DNA of 64,000 nt from Pseudoclavibacter sp. RFBB5. GTDB lineage: Bacteria > Actinomycetota > Actinomycetes > Actinomycetales > Microbacteriaceae. Under the pieces are notes generated by a model. It was not told the origin of the DNA. It saw only the letters and a program-made list of their open reading frames with translations, and made no database searches. The stretch covers positions 1-64,000 of the forward strand of contig NZ_PSTZ01000004.1 in assembly GCF_002931555.1 (NCBI RefSeq), read 5' to 3'. Both the position numbers and the translations under genes were made by a program. Shown here one piece after another: positions 38,321 through 49,063 of this stretch. Numbering within the stretch: position 1 is the first letter of the stretch; each line of letters opens with the position of its first letter.

Positions 38321-39556
38321 ATGCCGCGCTCTCTCCTGCCTGCCCTTATCGCGGCCGTCATGATGACGATGCTCGCCGGATGCGCGTCCGGGCCCTTCCC
38401 GGCCGTCCAGTCGGCCCTCGACTCCTTCAATCAGACCCTGCGATCACTTCCAGGCGTCGAGGCGTCGAGCCTTGACCGGCCGCCCGTCGACGGAGCGGTG
38501 AAGATCGACCTCGTCGTCACGCTGACCGACGACGTGACGGACGACGAGCTCGCCGACATCGGTGACTTCGCGTCGACGTTCCCGACCGTCCAGCTCGGGC
38601 AGGGTCAGTATCCGGGCGCAGTCGAGCTCCGCCTCGCGGGCTCGGCCTACTCGTACTTCGACCTGCCGACCCCGGAAGCGCTCCACGCGCAGCTCGCCTA
38701 CTGGCGCCAGCTCGTCGCGGTGGGGTTCGAGTCGATCTCGACCCGCACCTACTCAGCGCCCGTGACGGCCGGGATGTTCGAGGCCACCGACAACACCGCG
38801 GGTGACCCTTCCGCAGACCGGGCCTCGCAGCAGGGTGAGTTCGCTCAGGACGAGGCGCCTCTCACGAACTCGCCGGTGGTCTCCGCGCCGGAAGTGACCC
38901 CGACGGCCTCGGGCGCGCCCGCGCTCACCTCGGCGGCTCGCGGTCGTCTTGTCGTCGTGGAGCTCTCGAGCGACGAGCGCGACGACGACGCGCGCACCGC
39001 GCAGCTGCTCGACGCTGCCCGCTCGCTCGACGATCCCGGTGCCGCGACGGGGGAGTGGGACCTCATGGGCCTCGCCCCGTTCACGACGGGCCAGTTCGTC
39101 CAGTCGGCGCTGCCCACCGCTGATCAGATCGCCTTCGTTCGGGAGACGAGAGCCGTGTTCGACGAGTCGGACCAGCTCGCGAGCGTGCATGTGAGAGTGG
39201 ACGATTCCTCGGCGGGCAGCACGCAGGTGAACGTCACCGCTTTCGACGACACCATGGAGGGCGTCAAGTCCGCCGACGCGGCGAAGACGTTCCGCGAGAC
39301 CGCCGAGTGGCCTGAGCTCATGCAGCTGGTTCCCGAGTTGCAGCAGACCAACCGCGACTTCAGTGTCAACTTCGTGGGCAACAACCTCACCGGGTTCGGC
39401 GTCTTCGAGCTCAAGTTCGGGGTGCGGGACTGCGGCTTCTGGTCGGGCTCGCAATGGCCTGACCTCTCACGCGACCTCGAGATGGCCTGGGCCGCCAGCC
39501 TGCAGGGCGCGAATGCTCCGACCGCCGCGGCGCAGGTCTGCGCGGCGCAGCGCTGA
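38321..39556 (+). CDS. Lipoprotein of unknown function
   Basis: The ATG at 38321 is preceded by CGGAGGAG at a good distance; a GTG at 38312 is too close to it. The 411-aa product has a lipobox LAGC (Cys21) and is otherwise soluble: an acidic alpha/beta region with VKIDLVVTLTDDVTDDELADIGDFA and VELRLAGSAYSYFDLPTPEALHAQLAYWRQL, a low-complexity segment (about 150-210), and a region with VHVRVDDSSAGSTQVNVTAFDDTMEG. A two-fold repeat of a small alpha/beta domain seems likely. I do not recognise the family. It is anchored outside the membrane. Confidence 0.8.
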   Translation: MPRSLLPALIAAVMMTMLAGCASGPFPAVQSALDSFNQTLRSLPGVEASSLDRPPVDGAVKIDLVVTLTDDVTDDELADIGDFASTFPTVQLGQGQYPGAVELRLAGSAYSYFDLPTPEALHAQLAYWRQLVAVGFESISTRTYSAPVTAGMFEATDNTAGDPSADRASQQGEFAQDEAPLTNSPVVSAPEVTPTASGAPALTSAARGRLVVVELSSDERDDDARTAQLLDAARSLDDPGAATGEWDLMGLAPFTTGQFVQSALPTADQIAFVRETRAVFDESDQLASVHVRVDDSSAGSTQVNVTAFDDTMEGVKSADAAKTFRETAEWPELMQLVPELQQTNRDFSVNFVGNNLTGFGVFELKFGVRDCGFWSGSQWPDLSRDLEMAWAASLQGANAPTAAAQVCAAQR

Positions 39557-39738
39557 CCAGCGTCACGCACCCGTCCCGGGATTAACCGGGCTGTCCGATT
39601 TGCGCATAGCTGCCGCAGGGGAAAATCCCGGCAAATGCTCAAATGTCCGGATCTCGTCAAACTCGCTTTCTCGGGCTAGAGTCATGACCATCCATTTGGT
39701 AGGTGAATACTCATGAAGCTTGGGCTGGGGTGAACGGG

Positions 39739-42306
39739 ATGCACGCAACGAGGCGTGAGCTGCTGATCAGGGAGCGCCTCCTGCGCGCGCTCGATGACGA
39801 TACGGCTCGCATCACGCTCCTGCACGCGCCGAGCGGGTACGGCAAGACCACGCTCCTGCGCATGTGGGTCGATGCGGGCCGCTACACGGGTCGCCTGCTC
39901 TGGGTCACCTTCGGCGCCTCCACGACGACCCGCAACAGCGTGTGGGAGCAGATCGCACGCGCCGCGCTCCGAGAGGGGTTCGTCACCAGCCTCCAGCTTG
40001 ACGACCTCCTCACGCTCATCAACTCCGACGACTTCGAGAAGCGAGACCTCATCGCCGCGATGCGCGGCGAGGGGGCGTTCACGATCATCCTGGACGGCTA
40101 TGAGCGCCTCGGCGACCTCGCACGCGTCATCGACGAGGACCTGCTGCGCGGCACCGAGCACGTACCGGGCATGCGCGCCATCGTCGCGGCCCGCGGGCGA
40201 ACGACACTGGACCAGCAGCGGCTGCAGCTGCAGGGCCGTGTCCAAGTCATCACCAACGTCGACCTCGAATTCACCGAGGCGGAGGTCGACGAGTTCTTCA
40301 CGCTCGTCGTCGGCGAGAGCCGCTATGCGGCCGCCCGCGACGTGTACGAGGCGACTGGGGGCTACGCGATCGCCGTTCGCGCGGCAGTCCTCGAGCTCTC
40401 GCGGTCGGGTCCCCGCGCCGCCCACTGGCGAGAGAATGCCCTCAACTCGACCAATCTCTCGGGGCAGCTACCCAGCGAAGAGCTCGCGAACTTCGCCCGC
40501 ATCACCAGCGTCGTCCCGTACTTCGACACGTCACTGGCGCGCATGCTCGTCCCGCACACCGACCCTGACGCGGCCATCCGAGTGCTCGAAGCCGACGGGT
40601 TCGGGAGGCACATCGCGTTCACGCGCACGAGTCGTGCGTTCCAGTACGTGACCGCGCTGCGCGAGGCGCTCCACGAGGAGCTGCGCACCGAATCGCCGGC
40701 CGAATACAAGCGGGCGGCCTCCATCGCCTCCGCTTGGCTGGGAGGGAACGGTGACCCGGAAGGGGCGCTCGACCTCGCCCTCGAGGTGGGGGACTACGAG
40801 CTCGCCTCGCGCATCTGCGCGCGCCTCCTGCTCTCGGTCGTCGAGGCGTACACGACCGACCGCTACGAGTCGCGCCTGCGGCACCTCCCCCAGGAGGTCC
40901 TCGCCGCATACCCGATCCTCGCGTTCGTGCTCGGCCTCGCGCGTCTCGCCAACCCCGTCCTGCGAAGCGGGGCGAAGCCTTTGCTGCAGATCGCCGCCGG
41001 GATGCGCATCCCGAACGGCCTGTCTCCGGAGCGGCGGTCCGAGTACCTCTGCTTCAAGGTCTTCGCGTCGCGGACGCTCGGCCGGTACCAGGAGTCAGCG
41101 GAGCTCGCGCGGCAAGTGCTCGACCTCGTTGCCGCGCAGGGGGCAGCAGGCTCGTCGACGACGCTCTCTCCGGTCTTCACGCGGGGTGCTGCACTCTCCC
41201 TCTTCCTCGTCGGAGATGTCAAAGGGGCGCACGCGGCTGTCGCGAGCACGTTCGTCGTTCCGCAGTCGCAGAGCTCACGCAACCTGTCGTTCTCGGACGC
41301 GGCCGGCTACAAGGCCATCGACGGTGACATGCCCGCGGCGCGGGCGATGCTCGCGCAGATCGATGACGGGGCCTGGGCTGCCACCAGCGAGCGAGGGCAT
41401 CTCGGCACGTTCGGGCACATCGCGCGCGCGTACGGATACCTCGAGGACCGCGAGTGGGCGCTGGCTCGGGCCACTCTCGAAGACATCGAGCGCCACACCG
41501 TCACCTCCGACCTCTGGCCGCACCTGCAGGAGCCCATCATGCTCGCGCGGCTTGCACAGGGCGAAGCACTCGCTGAAGCGAGACGCGTCGAGGAGATGCT
41601 CGACGGTCCACTCGCCACCCCGGGGAGCGCCGAGAGCCTCGGGATCTTCAGGGTGAAGGCGTTCCTGGTGGTGCTGTGGCTTGCAGCGGGGCGCCCCGCG
41701 AGGGCGCGCAAGCTGCTCGACGGGTACGCGGCGGACGACTTCCGCACCCTCCCCGCGAGGGCGCTGCTCGCCCTCGTCGATGGAGACGCCGACCAATCGA
41801 TGCGGCTCGTGTCGCGGTCGCTCGACTTCGTGAAGACTCCGAGGATGCGCATGTCGGTGCACGCGCTCGGCGCCGCCGCGTCGCTTCGTGCGGGGGATCG
41901 GGAGGTCGCGCTCAGCATGGTCGGCCTCGCTTCCAGCCTCGGGCGCGAGTACGGACTGGTCTCGCCGCTGTTGCTGCTGCCGGACAGCGATCGCGAGGCG
42001 CTCGCAACGCTGAGCCGCGAGTCGGGTGGAGCGGACGATGTCGCGATGTTCGACGCACTCGACGTCGCGACCACCATTCAGGAAGTGAGTGCGATGCCGC
42101 AGTTCACGGAGCGTGAGCGAGTCGTCGTTCACGCGTTGGCCCGGCACGCGTCGCCGGCCCGGATCGCGGAGGAGCTGTTCGTCTCGCCCAACACCGTGAA
42201 GACGCAATTGCGCTCGGCCTACAAGAAGCTCGGCGTGCATTCCCGGCCTGAGGCACTCCGTCGGGCAGAGTCGCTTGGGCTCCTCCGCGACCGAAGTGAC
42301 GACTAA
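39739..42306 (+). CDS. MalT-like LuxR-family transcriptional regulator
   Basis: The 855-aa product is a complete large LuxR (LAL/MalT-type) regulator. It has the Walker A APSGYGKTTLL at 30-40, a Walker B-like FTIILDGYERL near 114-124, a winged-helix/arm region, a long helical TPR-like sensor part (about 330-760) and a C-terminal LuxR helix-turn-helix (about 787-848): FTERERVVVHALARHAS then SPNTVKTQLRSAYKKLGVHSR. I chose the ATG at 39739; a GTG at 39703 is in frame. TAGAGT (39677-39682) may be the -10 box. A Tat-exported protein gene follows after a terminator, echoing the LuxR/Tat pair at 5227-7136. Its effector and targets are unknown. Confidence 0.92.
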   Translation: MHATRRELLIRERLLRALDDDTARITLLHAPSGYGKTTLLRMWVDAGRYTGRLLWVTFGASTTTRNSVWEQIARAALREGFVTSLQLDDLLTLINSDDFEKRDLIAAMRGEGAFTIILDGYERLGDLARVIDEDLLRGTEHVPGMRAIVAARGRTTLDQQRLQLQGRVQVITNVDLEFTEAEVDEFFTLVVGESRYAAARDVYEATGGYAIAVRAAVLELSRSGPRAAHWRENALNSTNLSGQLPSEELANFARITSVVPYFDTSLARMLVPHTDPDAAIRVLEADGFGRHIAFTRTSRAFQYVTALREALHEELRTESPAEYKRAASIASAWLGGNGDPEGALDLALEVGDYELASRICARLLLSVVEAYTTDRYESRLRHLPQEVLAAYPILAFVLGLARLANPVLRSGAKPLLQIAAGMRIPNGLSPERRSEYLCFKVFASRTLGRYQESAELARQVLDLVAAQGAAGSSTTLSPVFTRGAALSLFLVGDVKGAHAAVASTFVVPQSQSSRNLSFSDAAGYKAIDGDMPAARAMLAQIDDGAWAATSERGHLGTFGHIARAYGYLEDREWALARATLEDIERHTVTSDLWPHLQEPIMLARLAQGEALAEARRVEEMLDGPLATPGSAESLGIFRVKAFLVVLWLAAGRPARARKLLDGYAADDFRTLPARALLALVDGDADQSMRLVSRSLDFVKTPRMRMSVHALGAAASLRAGDREVALSMVGLASSLGREYGLVSPLLLLPDSDREALATLSRESGGADDVAMFDALDVATTIQEVSAMPQFTERERVVVHALARHASPARIAEELFVSPNTVKTQLRSAYKKLGVHSRPEALRRAESLGLLRDRSDD

Positions 42307-42330
42307 CCCGTCTCGATCTTCGCGCGCAAG

Positions 42331-42356
42331 CCACCTCGGGGTGAACCCCGGGGTGG
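42331..42356 (+). terminator. Hairpin terminator after the MalT-like gene
   Basis: CCACCTCGGGGT (42331-42342) pairs with ACCCCGGGGTGG (42345-42356) with one mismatch, followed by TTTCTTCG. Confidence 0.75.
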
Positions 42357-42393
42357 TTTCTTCGTTGCTGACAAGGTCAATGGTCAGTCGTTT

Positions 42394-42409
42394 ATTTGTA
42401 TCTACAAAT
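42394..42409. promoter_or_regulatory. AT-rich 16-bp palindrome, candidate operator/promoter
   Basis: ATTTGTATCTACAAAT is a 7-2-7 perfect inverted repeat inside the most AT-rich stretch of the region, 150 bp before the Tat-protein gene at 42559. Confidence 0.5.
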
Positions 42410-42558
42410 TAGGGTGAAGTCCGGGGTGACTTAGCGCCCGAGGAGGCCGTGCTCGGGGTGCTATTGATCCGCCTGGCACGTCCAATGGGACCTGTCAGCG
42501 CAGGACGCGCCACTCCGGCGCGGATGCACTTACCCCGATGCGCCGAAGAGGTTCCCCT

Positions 42559-43275
42559 TTGTCTGACACCCCCAGCTCCCAAGCCGTTCCCGCCGCATCC
42601 AACGCTGCTGGCACATCCACCCGCCGCTCAGTGCTGCGCGCCGCCGCCTGGACCACCCCCGTCATCGCGCTCGCCACCGCCGCGCCCGCGCAGGCGGCAT
42701 CCCGGTGCGTGAACAAGACCAACTTCAACGCGCTCACCACGGGTACGAAGCCCACCCAGATCGCGTTCCCGGGAACGGGCGTCACCGCCACGCTGAGCTA
42801 CGTCGGCTACGGCGGCTTCACCGGCTCCTCGACCAACGGGGCGGTGCAGAACGGCCCGCAGGGTGGAAACCCCAACACGCAGAAGTGGATCAAGTTCGAG
42901 AACGACACCGCCAGCTACGGCAGTGGCCTCGACGTGAAGATCGTCTTCAGCGAACCCGTCAACAAGCTCTCCTTCACGCTCTTCGACCTCGACTGGGCCG
43001 ACGGCAACCACCGCGACGCCGTCATCGCCACCACGCCTCCGACGTCGTTCACCATCGCCTCCGCGCTCCAGGGCAACGGCACGCTGAACAACCCCTGGCG
43101 CAAGATCAACGTCGGCGAGATCCCGAGCACCTCGCTCAACGGCAACGTGCAGCTCAACTACACGGGGCCGATCACCGAGGTGACGTTCAGGTACTTCCAG
43201 GACCTCAAGGTCCAGGGCTCGAACCACAACCAGCTCATCGGGCTGAGCGACCTCGCGTTCGACAAGTGCCTCTGA
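42559..43275 (+). CDS. Tat-exported protein, choice-of-anchor-like domain
   Basis: I chose the TTG at 42559, which has GAAGAGG seven bases upstream; the ATG at 42538 has no ribosome binding site. The 238-aa product has a twin-arginine signal TRRSVLRAAAWTTPVIALAT with APAQAAS. The mature part holds an N-terminal cysteine (RCVNKTNFNAL) and a beta-sandwich-like domain with VKIVFSEPVNKLSFTLFDLDWADGN and QLIGLSDLAFDKCL at the end; the LFDLD pattern is like that of choice-of-anchor/PEP-CTERM-type extracellular domains. The first and last cysteine may pair. It is probably secreted. It lies behind the MalT-like regulator gene. Confidence 0.82.
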   Translation: MSDTPSSQAVPAASNAAGTSTRRSVLRAAAWTTPVIALATAAPAQAASRCVNKTNFNALTTGTKPTQIAFPGTGVTATLSYVGYGGFTGSSTNGAVQNGPQGGNPNTQKWIKFENDTASYGSGLDVKIVFSEPVNKLSFTLFDLDWADGNHRDAVIATTPPTSFTIASALQGNGTLNNPWRKINVGEIPSTSLNGNVQLNYTGPITEVTFRYFQDLKVQGSNHNQLIGLSDLAFDKCL

Positions 43276-43298
43276 CGCGGAACAGCTGAACGACGAAG

Positions 43299-43335
43299 GC
43301 GCCGCCGCACGGTCCGACCGGACCCGCGGCGGCGC
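43299..43335 (+). terminator. Hairpin terminator before clpC
   Basis: GCGCCGCCGC (43299-43308) pairs with GCGGCGGCGC (43326-43335), with an inner GGTCC/GGACC stem; TTCC follows. Confidence 0.75.
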
Positions 43336-43474
43336 TTCCGTGTGCCGTGGGTATGCATCCGCACGCCCAGGGCGAACAGGGGAGGGTTTCGGGGGTGGTC
43401 GCCGTTACTCTCGGTGTACACGGCCCCCGACCCTGTAGCCAGGTGTCGAGGTCAGGGAGTCGAAGGAGAAACGG

Positions 43475-46006
<2,532 letters not shown>

Positions 46007-46025
46007 GCCGCACCCGTACGCGAGC

Positions 46026-46060
46026 CGAAGCCCCCGCATCCACTGGATGCGGGGGCTTCG
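46026..46060. terminator. Bidirectional hairpin after clpC
   Basis: Seventeen-base arms (46026-46042 and 46044-46060, around AGCCCCCGCATCCA) pair perfectly with a single-base loop, 20 bp after the clpC stop; the minus-strand gene ends at 46183. Confidence 0.85.
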
Positions 46061-46182
46061 TCGTGCCTGCGTTCCTCTGTGCCTGCCTGCTCGGCGAGCT
46101 GCTTGAAAGGGGTGTTGTCCGCGGCTCGGAGCGACCTTCCGTGGCGACTCGCGGTGCCCCCATCGTGGCGCGTGACCGCTGG

Positions 46183-47133
46183 CTAGCGTGTGGCCTTCCG
46201 GAAGCCGTCCCAGATGTCCCAGACGCTGATGGTGACGACCCCGAAGGCGACGAGGACCGAGACGATCGTCGTCACGGTCGCCGCGCTGTCTGCGCTCGGG
46301 ATGACCGTGGCGAAGAAGTCCGGGTTCAAGAGCAGGCCGCGACCGAGCGCCGTGAGCAGCAGCGACATGAACAGGACAGCGAGCACCGCGTTCGCCCAGG
46401 CGAGAGGCAACGTGACGCGTCCCGTCCGGTACAGGGCCACGCTGTAGACGGCTTCGAAGACGAACAACACGAGCAACCCCAGCGCCCACCACGGCCAGAG
46501 GTCCTGACCGAAGAACGACAGCCCTGGCTGCGTCGGCACGAATCCGACGAAGTGGTCCCACGCGATCGCACCAGTCCCGAGCACGAGGAACACCAGCGAC
46601 GCCACGAGTTCGGACGCTCCGGCCCCCGTCTGGCGGATCTCCGGCAGATCATCGACGCTCCACTTGCCGTCGCCCGTGGGGGTGTCCGTGCGATCGAGGA
46701 TGAAGAACACGAGCGTCGTCCAGAAGGTGACGTGCATGATCACGCTGAGGATGATCACCACGACCTCCGCGATGATCTCCCCGATGCTGCTGCCGAGCAG
46801 CGTCTGCGCGATCGCGACCCCCAGCGCCGCGCACGCGGGGATGATCCACAGCAGGACCTTCAGCAGGCGCCACCACATGAGGTAGTAGCGCGGTCCGATC
46901 AGATACAGCTTTCGGTCGGTGTAGCTCGCTGCCAGCAGCTCCGGGTCACCGAGTTCCGTGAGGACGGCGATCTCGGCGGCGCTGGCGGTTTCACCGGCTT
47001 CGATGCGTCCATCCACGAGGTCCTGGATGGACGCTCGCAACTCGGCTTCGAGGTCGGCGCGCTGGTCGTCGGGGACGGTGCGCATCGAGGCGCTGACGTA
47101 GCGCTCGGTCAGGGTGTCGTTGATGGCGGTCAT
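46183..47133 (-). CDS. Membrane protein with HAAS/permease-prefix-like N-terminus
   Basis: The 316-aa product begins with a soluble helical region typical of PadR-linked proteins (MTAINDTLTERYVSASMRTVPDDQRADLEAELRAS is its start, cut here to its pattern: helix-Arg-Tyr ... Asp-Leu-Glu-Ala-Glu-Leu), including LTELGDPELLAASYTDRKLYLIGPRYY at about 58-85. Seven or so membrane segments follow. HAAS/DUF1700-type domains are characteristically encoded next to PadR regulators, as here: the PadR gene ends one base upstream, so both form one operon. It is probably the regulated target, with a role in membrane or drug stress (inference). Confidence 0.82.
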   Translation of the reverse strand: MTAINDTLTERYVSASMRTVPDDQRADLEAELRASIQDLVDGRIEAGETASAAEIAVLTELGDPELLAASYTDRKLYLIGPRYYLMWWRLLKVLLWIIPACAALGVAIAQTLLGSSIGEIIAEVVVIILSVIMHVTFWTTLVFFILDRTDTPTGDGKWSVDDLPEIRQTGAGASELVASLVFLVLGTGAIAWDHFVGFVPTQPGLSFFGQDLWPWWALGLLVLFVFEAVYSVALYRTGRVTLPLAWANAVLAVLFMSLLLTALGRGLLLNPDFFATVIPSADSAATVTTIVSVLVAFGVVTISVWDIWDGFRKATR

Positions 47134-47134
47134 G

Positions 47135-47470
47135 TCAGGCCCCTTCTGGGAGATGCTCGATCGCCTCGGCGAGGGAGCGGAATTCTGCGGTCATCGCGGT
47201 CGCGAGCGCTGTACCTGCCGGGCTCGCGCGGTAGAACTTGCGAGGGCGGGCCTCGTCGGTGTTCCACTCGCTCGTGAGGTGTCCCTGCTTCTCGAGTCTG
47301 CGAAGAAGCGGGTAGAGGGTGTTCGCGTCGGTGTCGAAGCCACGGGATTGCAGCGCTTCGAGGAGGCCGTAGCCGTAGCCGGGCTCGGCGAGGAGGCGGA
47401 GGCAGGCGAGCACGACGGTGCCCCTGCGGAGCTCCTGCAGGTGGATGTCGTGGGTCTCGTCATCGCTCAT
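47135..47470 (-). CDS. PadR-family transcriptional regulator
   Basis: The 111-aa protein is a PadR winged-helix repressor: LQELRRGTVVLACLRLLAEPGYGYGLLEAL (helices 1-3), DANTLYPLLRRLEKQGHLTSEWN (recognition helix and wing), EARPRKFYRASPAG (second wing strand). The dimerisation helix at the end is short, ending EHLPEGA. A 21-bp near-perfect palindrome lies 11 bp upstream of the start, a likely autoregulatory operator. It is followed after one base by the membrane-protein gene it probably controls. Confidence 0.92.
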   Translation of the reverse strand: MSDDETHDIHLQELRRGTVVLACLRLLAEPGYGYGLLEALQSRGFDTDANTLYPLLRRLEKQGHLTSEWNTDEARPRKFYRASPAGTALATAMTAEFRSLAEAIEHLPEGA

Positions 47471-47480
47471 GAATCACACC

Positions 47481-47501
47481 ATAGTGTGTGACGCACACTA
47501 T
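47481..47501. promoter_or_regulatory. PadR operator candidate
   Basis: Left arm ATAGTGTGTG, one central base, right arm CGCACACTAT: a 10-1-10 inverted repeat with one mismatch. It overlaps the expected promoter of the minus-strand padR gene. Confidence 0.65.
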
Positions 47502-47594
47502 CGTCAATGGCACGGTGTTGTGAGTTGCGGCACCCGAAGTTCCTGAGGGGCAGTGCGCCGCGGCCGGTGGCATCGCGGGCTTACGCTGGAGGGC

Positions 47595-48884
47595 GTGCCT
47601 GCATCCCCCTCTTCCTCGCCGAACGGCAAGCCGAAGAAGGAGGCGACGCTCACGCAGGTGACCCTGCTGGCGCTCCTGCCGTCGTTCGTCTTCGCGATCG
47701 GCGAGGGCGCGATCATCCCCATCATCCCGACCGTCGCCGTCTCGCTCGGCACGGGGATCGAGTTCGCCGGCTTCATCGCGGGGTCGCTCATGATCGGTCA
47801 GATGATCGGCGACCTGCCTGCCGGTGCCGTCGTTCAGCGGCTGGGGGAGAAGCGCGCGATGCTCGCCGCGCTCGGAGTGAGCCTCATCGGCATCCTGCTG
47901 TGCGCGTTTGCCGTAGCGCCCTGGATGCTGCTTGTCGGGGTCGTGATCATCGGCATCTCGGCCGCCAACTTCAACCTCGCACGTCACGCGTTCCTCACGA
48001 CCTACGTGCCGCTGCGCTACCGGGCGCGCGTGCTGTCGACGCTCGGCGGGGTCTTCCGGGCAGGGTTCTTCGTTGGCCCGTTCATCATCGCCGGCATCCT
48101 CGTGCTGTTCGATGCGCCCCAGTACGGGTTCTGGGTGTTCATCGTCTGCGGGGCCATCGCCGCCCTCATCCTGCTCTTCGCGCCCGACCCCGAGACGGTC
48201 GCACGGCCCTCGCACTCCGCGAAGGTGGTGCCGGACGCTGGCGCAGGAGTCGTCGGATCGCTGCCGCCGAAGCGCCTCGGTGTCTTCGCCACCATCCGGG
48301 CGAACGCGGGAGTGCTCGTGCGGCTCGGGACGGGGGCGGGCATCATGGCAGCGCTCCGTGCTGCTCGGAATGTGATGCTGCCGCTCTGGGCGCTCTCGAT
48401 CGGCATGGATACCGCGGCCGCGGTGCTGGTCATCGGCGTGAGCGCGGGCGTCGACTTCGCGCTGTTCTTCGTGTCCGGCTGGGTGATGGATCGCTTTGGG
48501 CGGGTGTGGGGCGCGGTTCCGGCGCTGCTCGGCCTGGGCGCTGGCTTCCTCACCCTCGCGTTCACGCATGACCTCGCCGGTGACACCTCTCAGCTGTGGT
48601 TCACGGCGCTCGCGGTCTGGTTGGGCTTCGCGAACGGCATCGGCTCTGGCATCCTCATGACGCTTGGCGCCGATCTCGCGCCGAGGCAGGACCCAGCCCC
48701 GTTCCTCGGCGCGTGGCGGCTCATCACCGACTCGTCGGCTGCGTCGGTGCCGGTCATCGTCGCGGCGGCGACGGCCCTGGTATCCATCTCGTTCACGTCT
48801 GGGATGCTCGGCGTGCTCGGGTTCGTCGGAGCGGCGCTCATGGGCTGGCAGATCCCGAAGCACGTGCCGCGTCAGCGGCGCTAG
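47595..48884 (+). CDS. MFS transporter
   Basis: The GTG at 47595 lies seven bases after TACGCT, so a leaderless start is likely, although GGAGGG also lies just upstream. The 429-aa product has twelve membrane segments with the MFS motif region MIGDLPAGAVVQRLGEKRAML after TM2 and FFVSGWVMDRFGRVWG after TM8. It resembles MFS_1 sugar/drug exporters; the substrate is unknown. The C-terminus ends shortly after TM12 (WQIPKHVPRQRR). It is divergent from the padR gene and convergent with the ppx-type gene. Confidence 0.88.
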   Translation: MPASPSSSPNGKPKKEATLTQVTLLALLPSFVFAIGEGAIIPIIPTVAVSLGTGIEFAGFIAGSLMIGQMIGDLPAGAVVQRLGEKRAMLAALGVSLIGILLCAFAVAPWMLLVGVVIIGISAANFNLARHAFLTTYVPLRYRARVLSTLGGVFRAGFFVGPFIIAGILVLFDAPQYGFWVFIVCGAIAALILLFAPDPETVARPSHSAKVVPDAGAGVVGSLPPKRLGVFATIRANAGVLVRLGTGAGIMAALRAARNVMLPLWALSIGMDTAAAVLVIGVSAGVDFALFFVSGWVMDRFGRVWGAVPALLGLGAGFLTLAFTHDLAGDTSQLWFTALAVWLGFANGIGSGILMTLGADLAPRQDPAPFLGAWRLITDSSAASVPVIVAAATALVSISFTSGMLGVLGFVGAALMGWQIPKHVPRQRR

Positions 48885-48891
48885 TAGCAGG

Positions 48892-48958
48892 GCCCGCGTC
48901 AGCGGTGCTGACGGCTGAGCCCGCGTCAGCGGCGCTGACGGCTGAGCCCGCGTCAGCA
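48892..48958. repeat. 27-bp tandem repeat with internal palindrome
   Basis: Units starting GCCCGCGTCAGCGGTGCTG begin at 48892, 48919 and (partial) 48946; a related piece lies at 48868-48885, in the end of the MFS gene. Each unit contains GTCAGCGGYGCTGAC, which can form a small hairpin. It lies between convergent genes. Confidence 0.75.
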
Positions 48959-49063
48959 CCCCATGCCGAAGTCTCGGGATGGAAGAGTCGCTTCGTTTGG
49001 GGAACCTTCCTGCAGCGAAGTGAGTTCTGCATCCCGAATGGGGAGGATGCGCGACGCGCTGAC

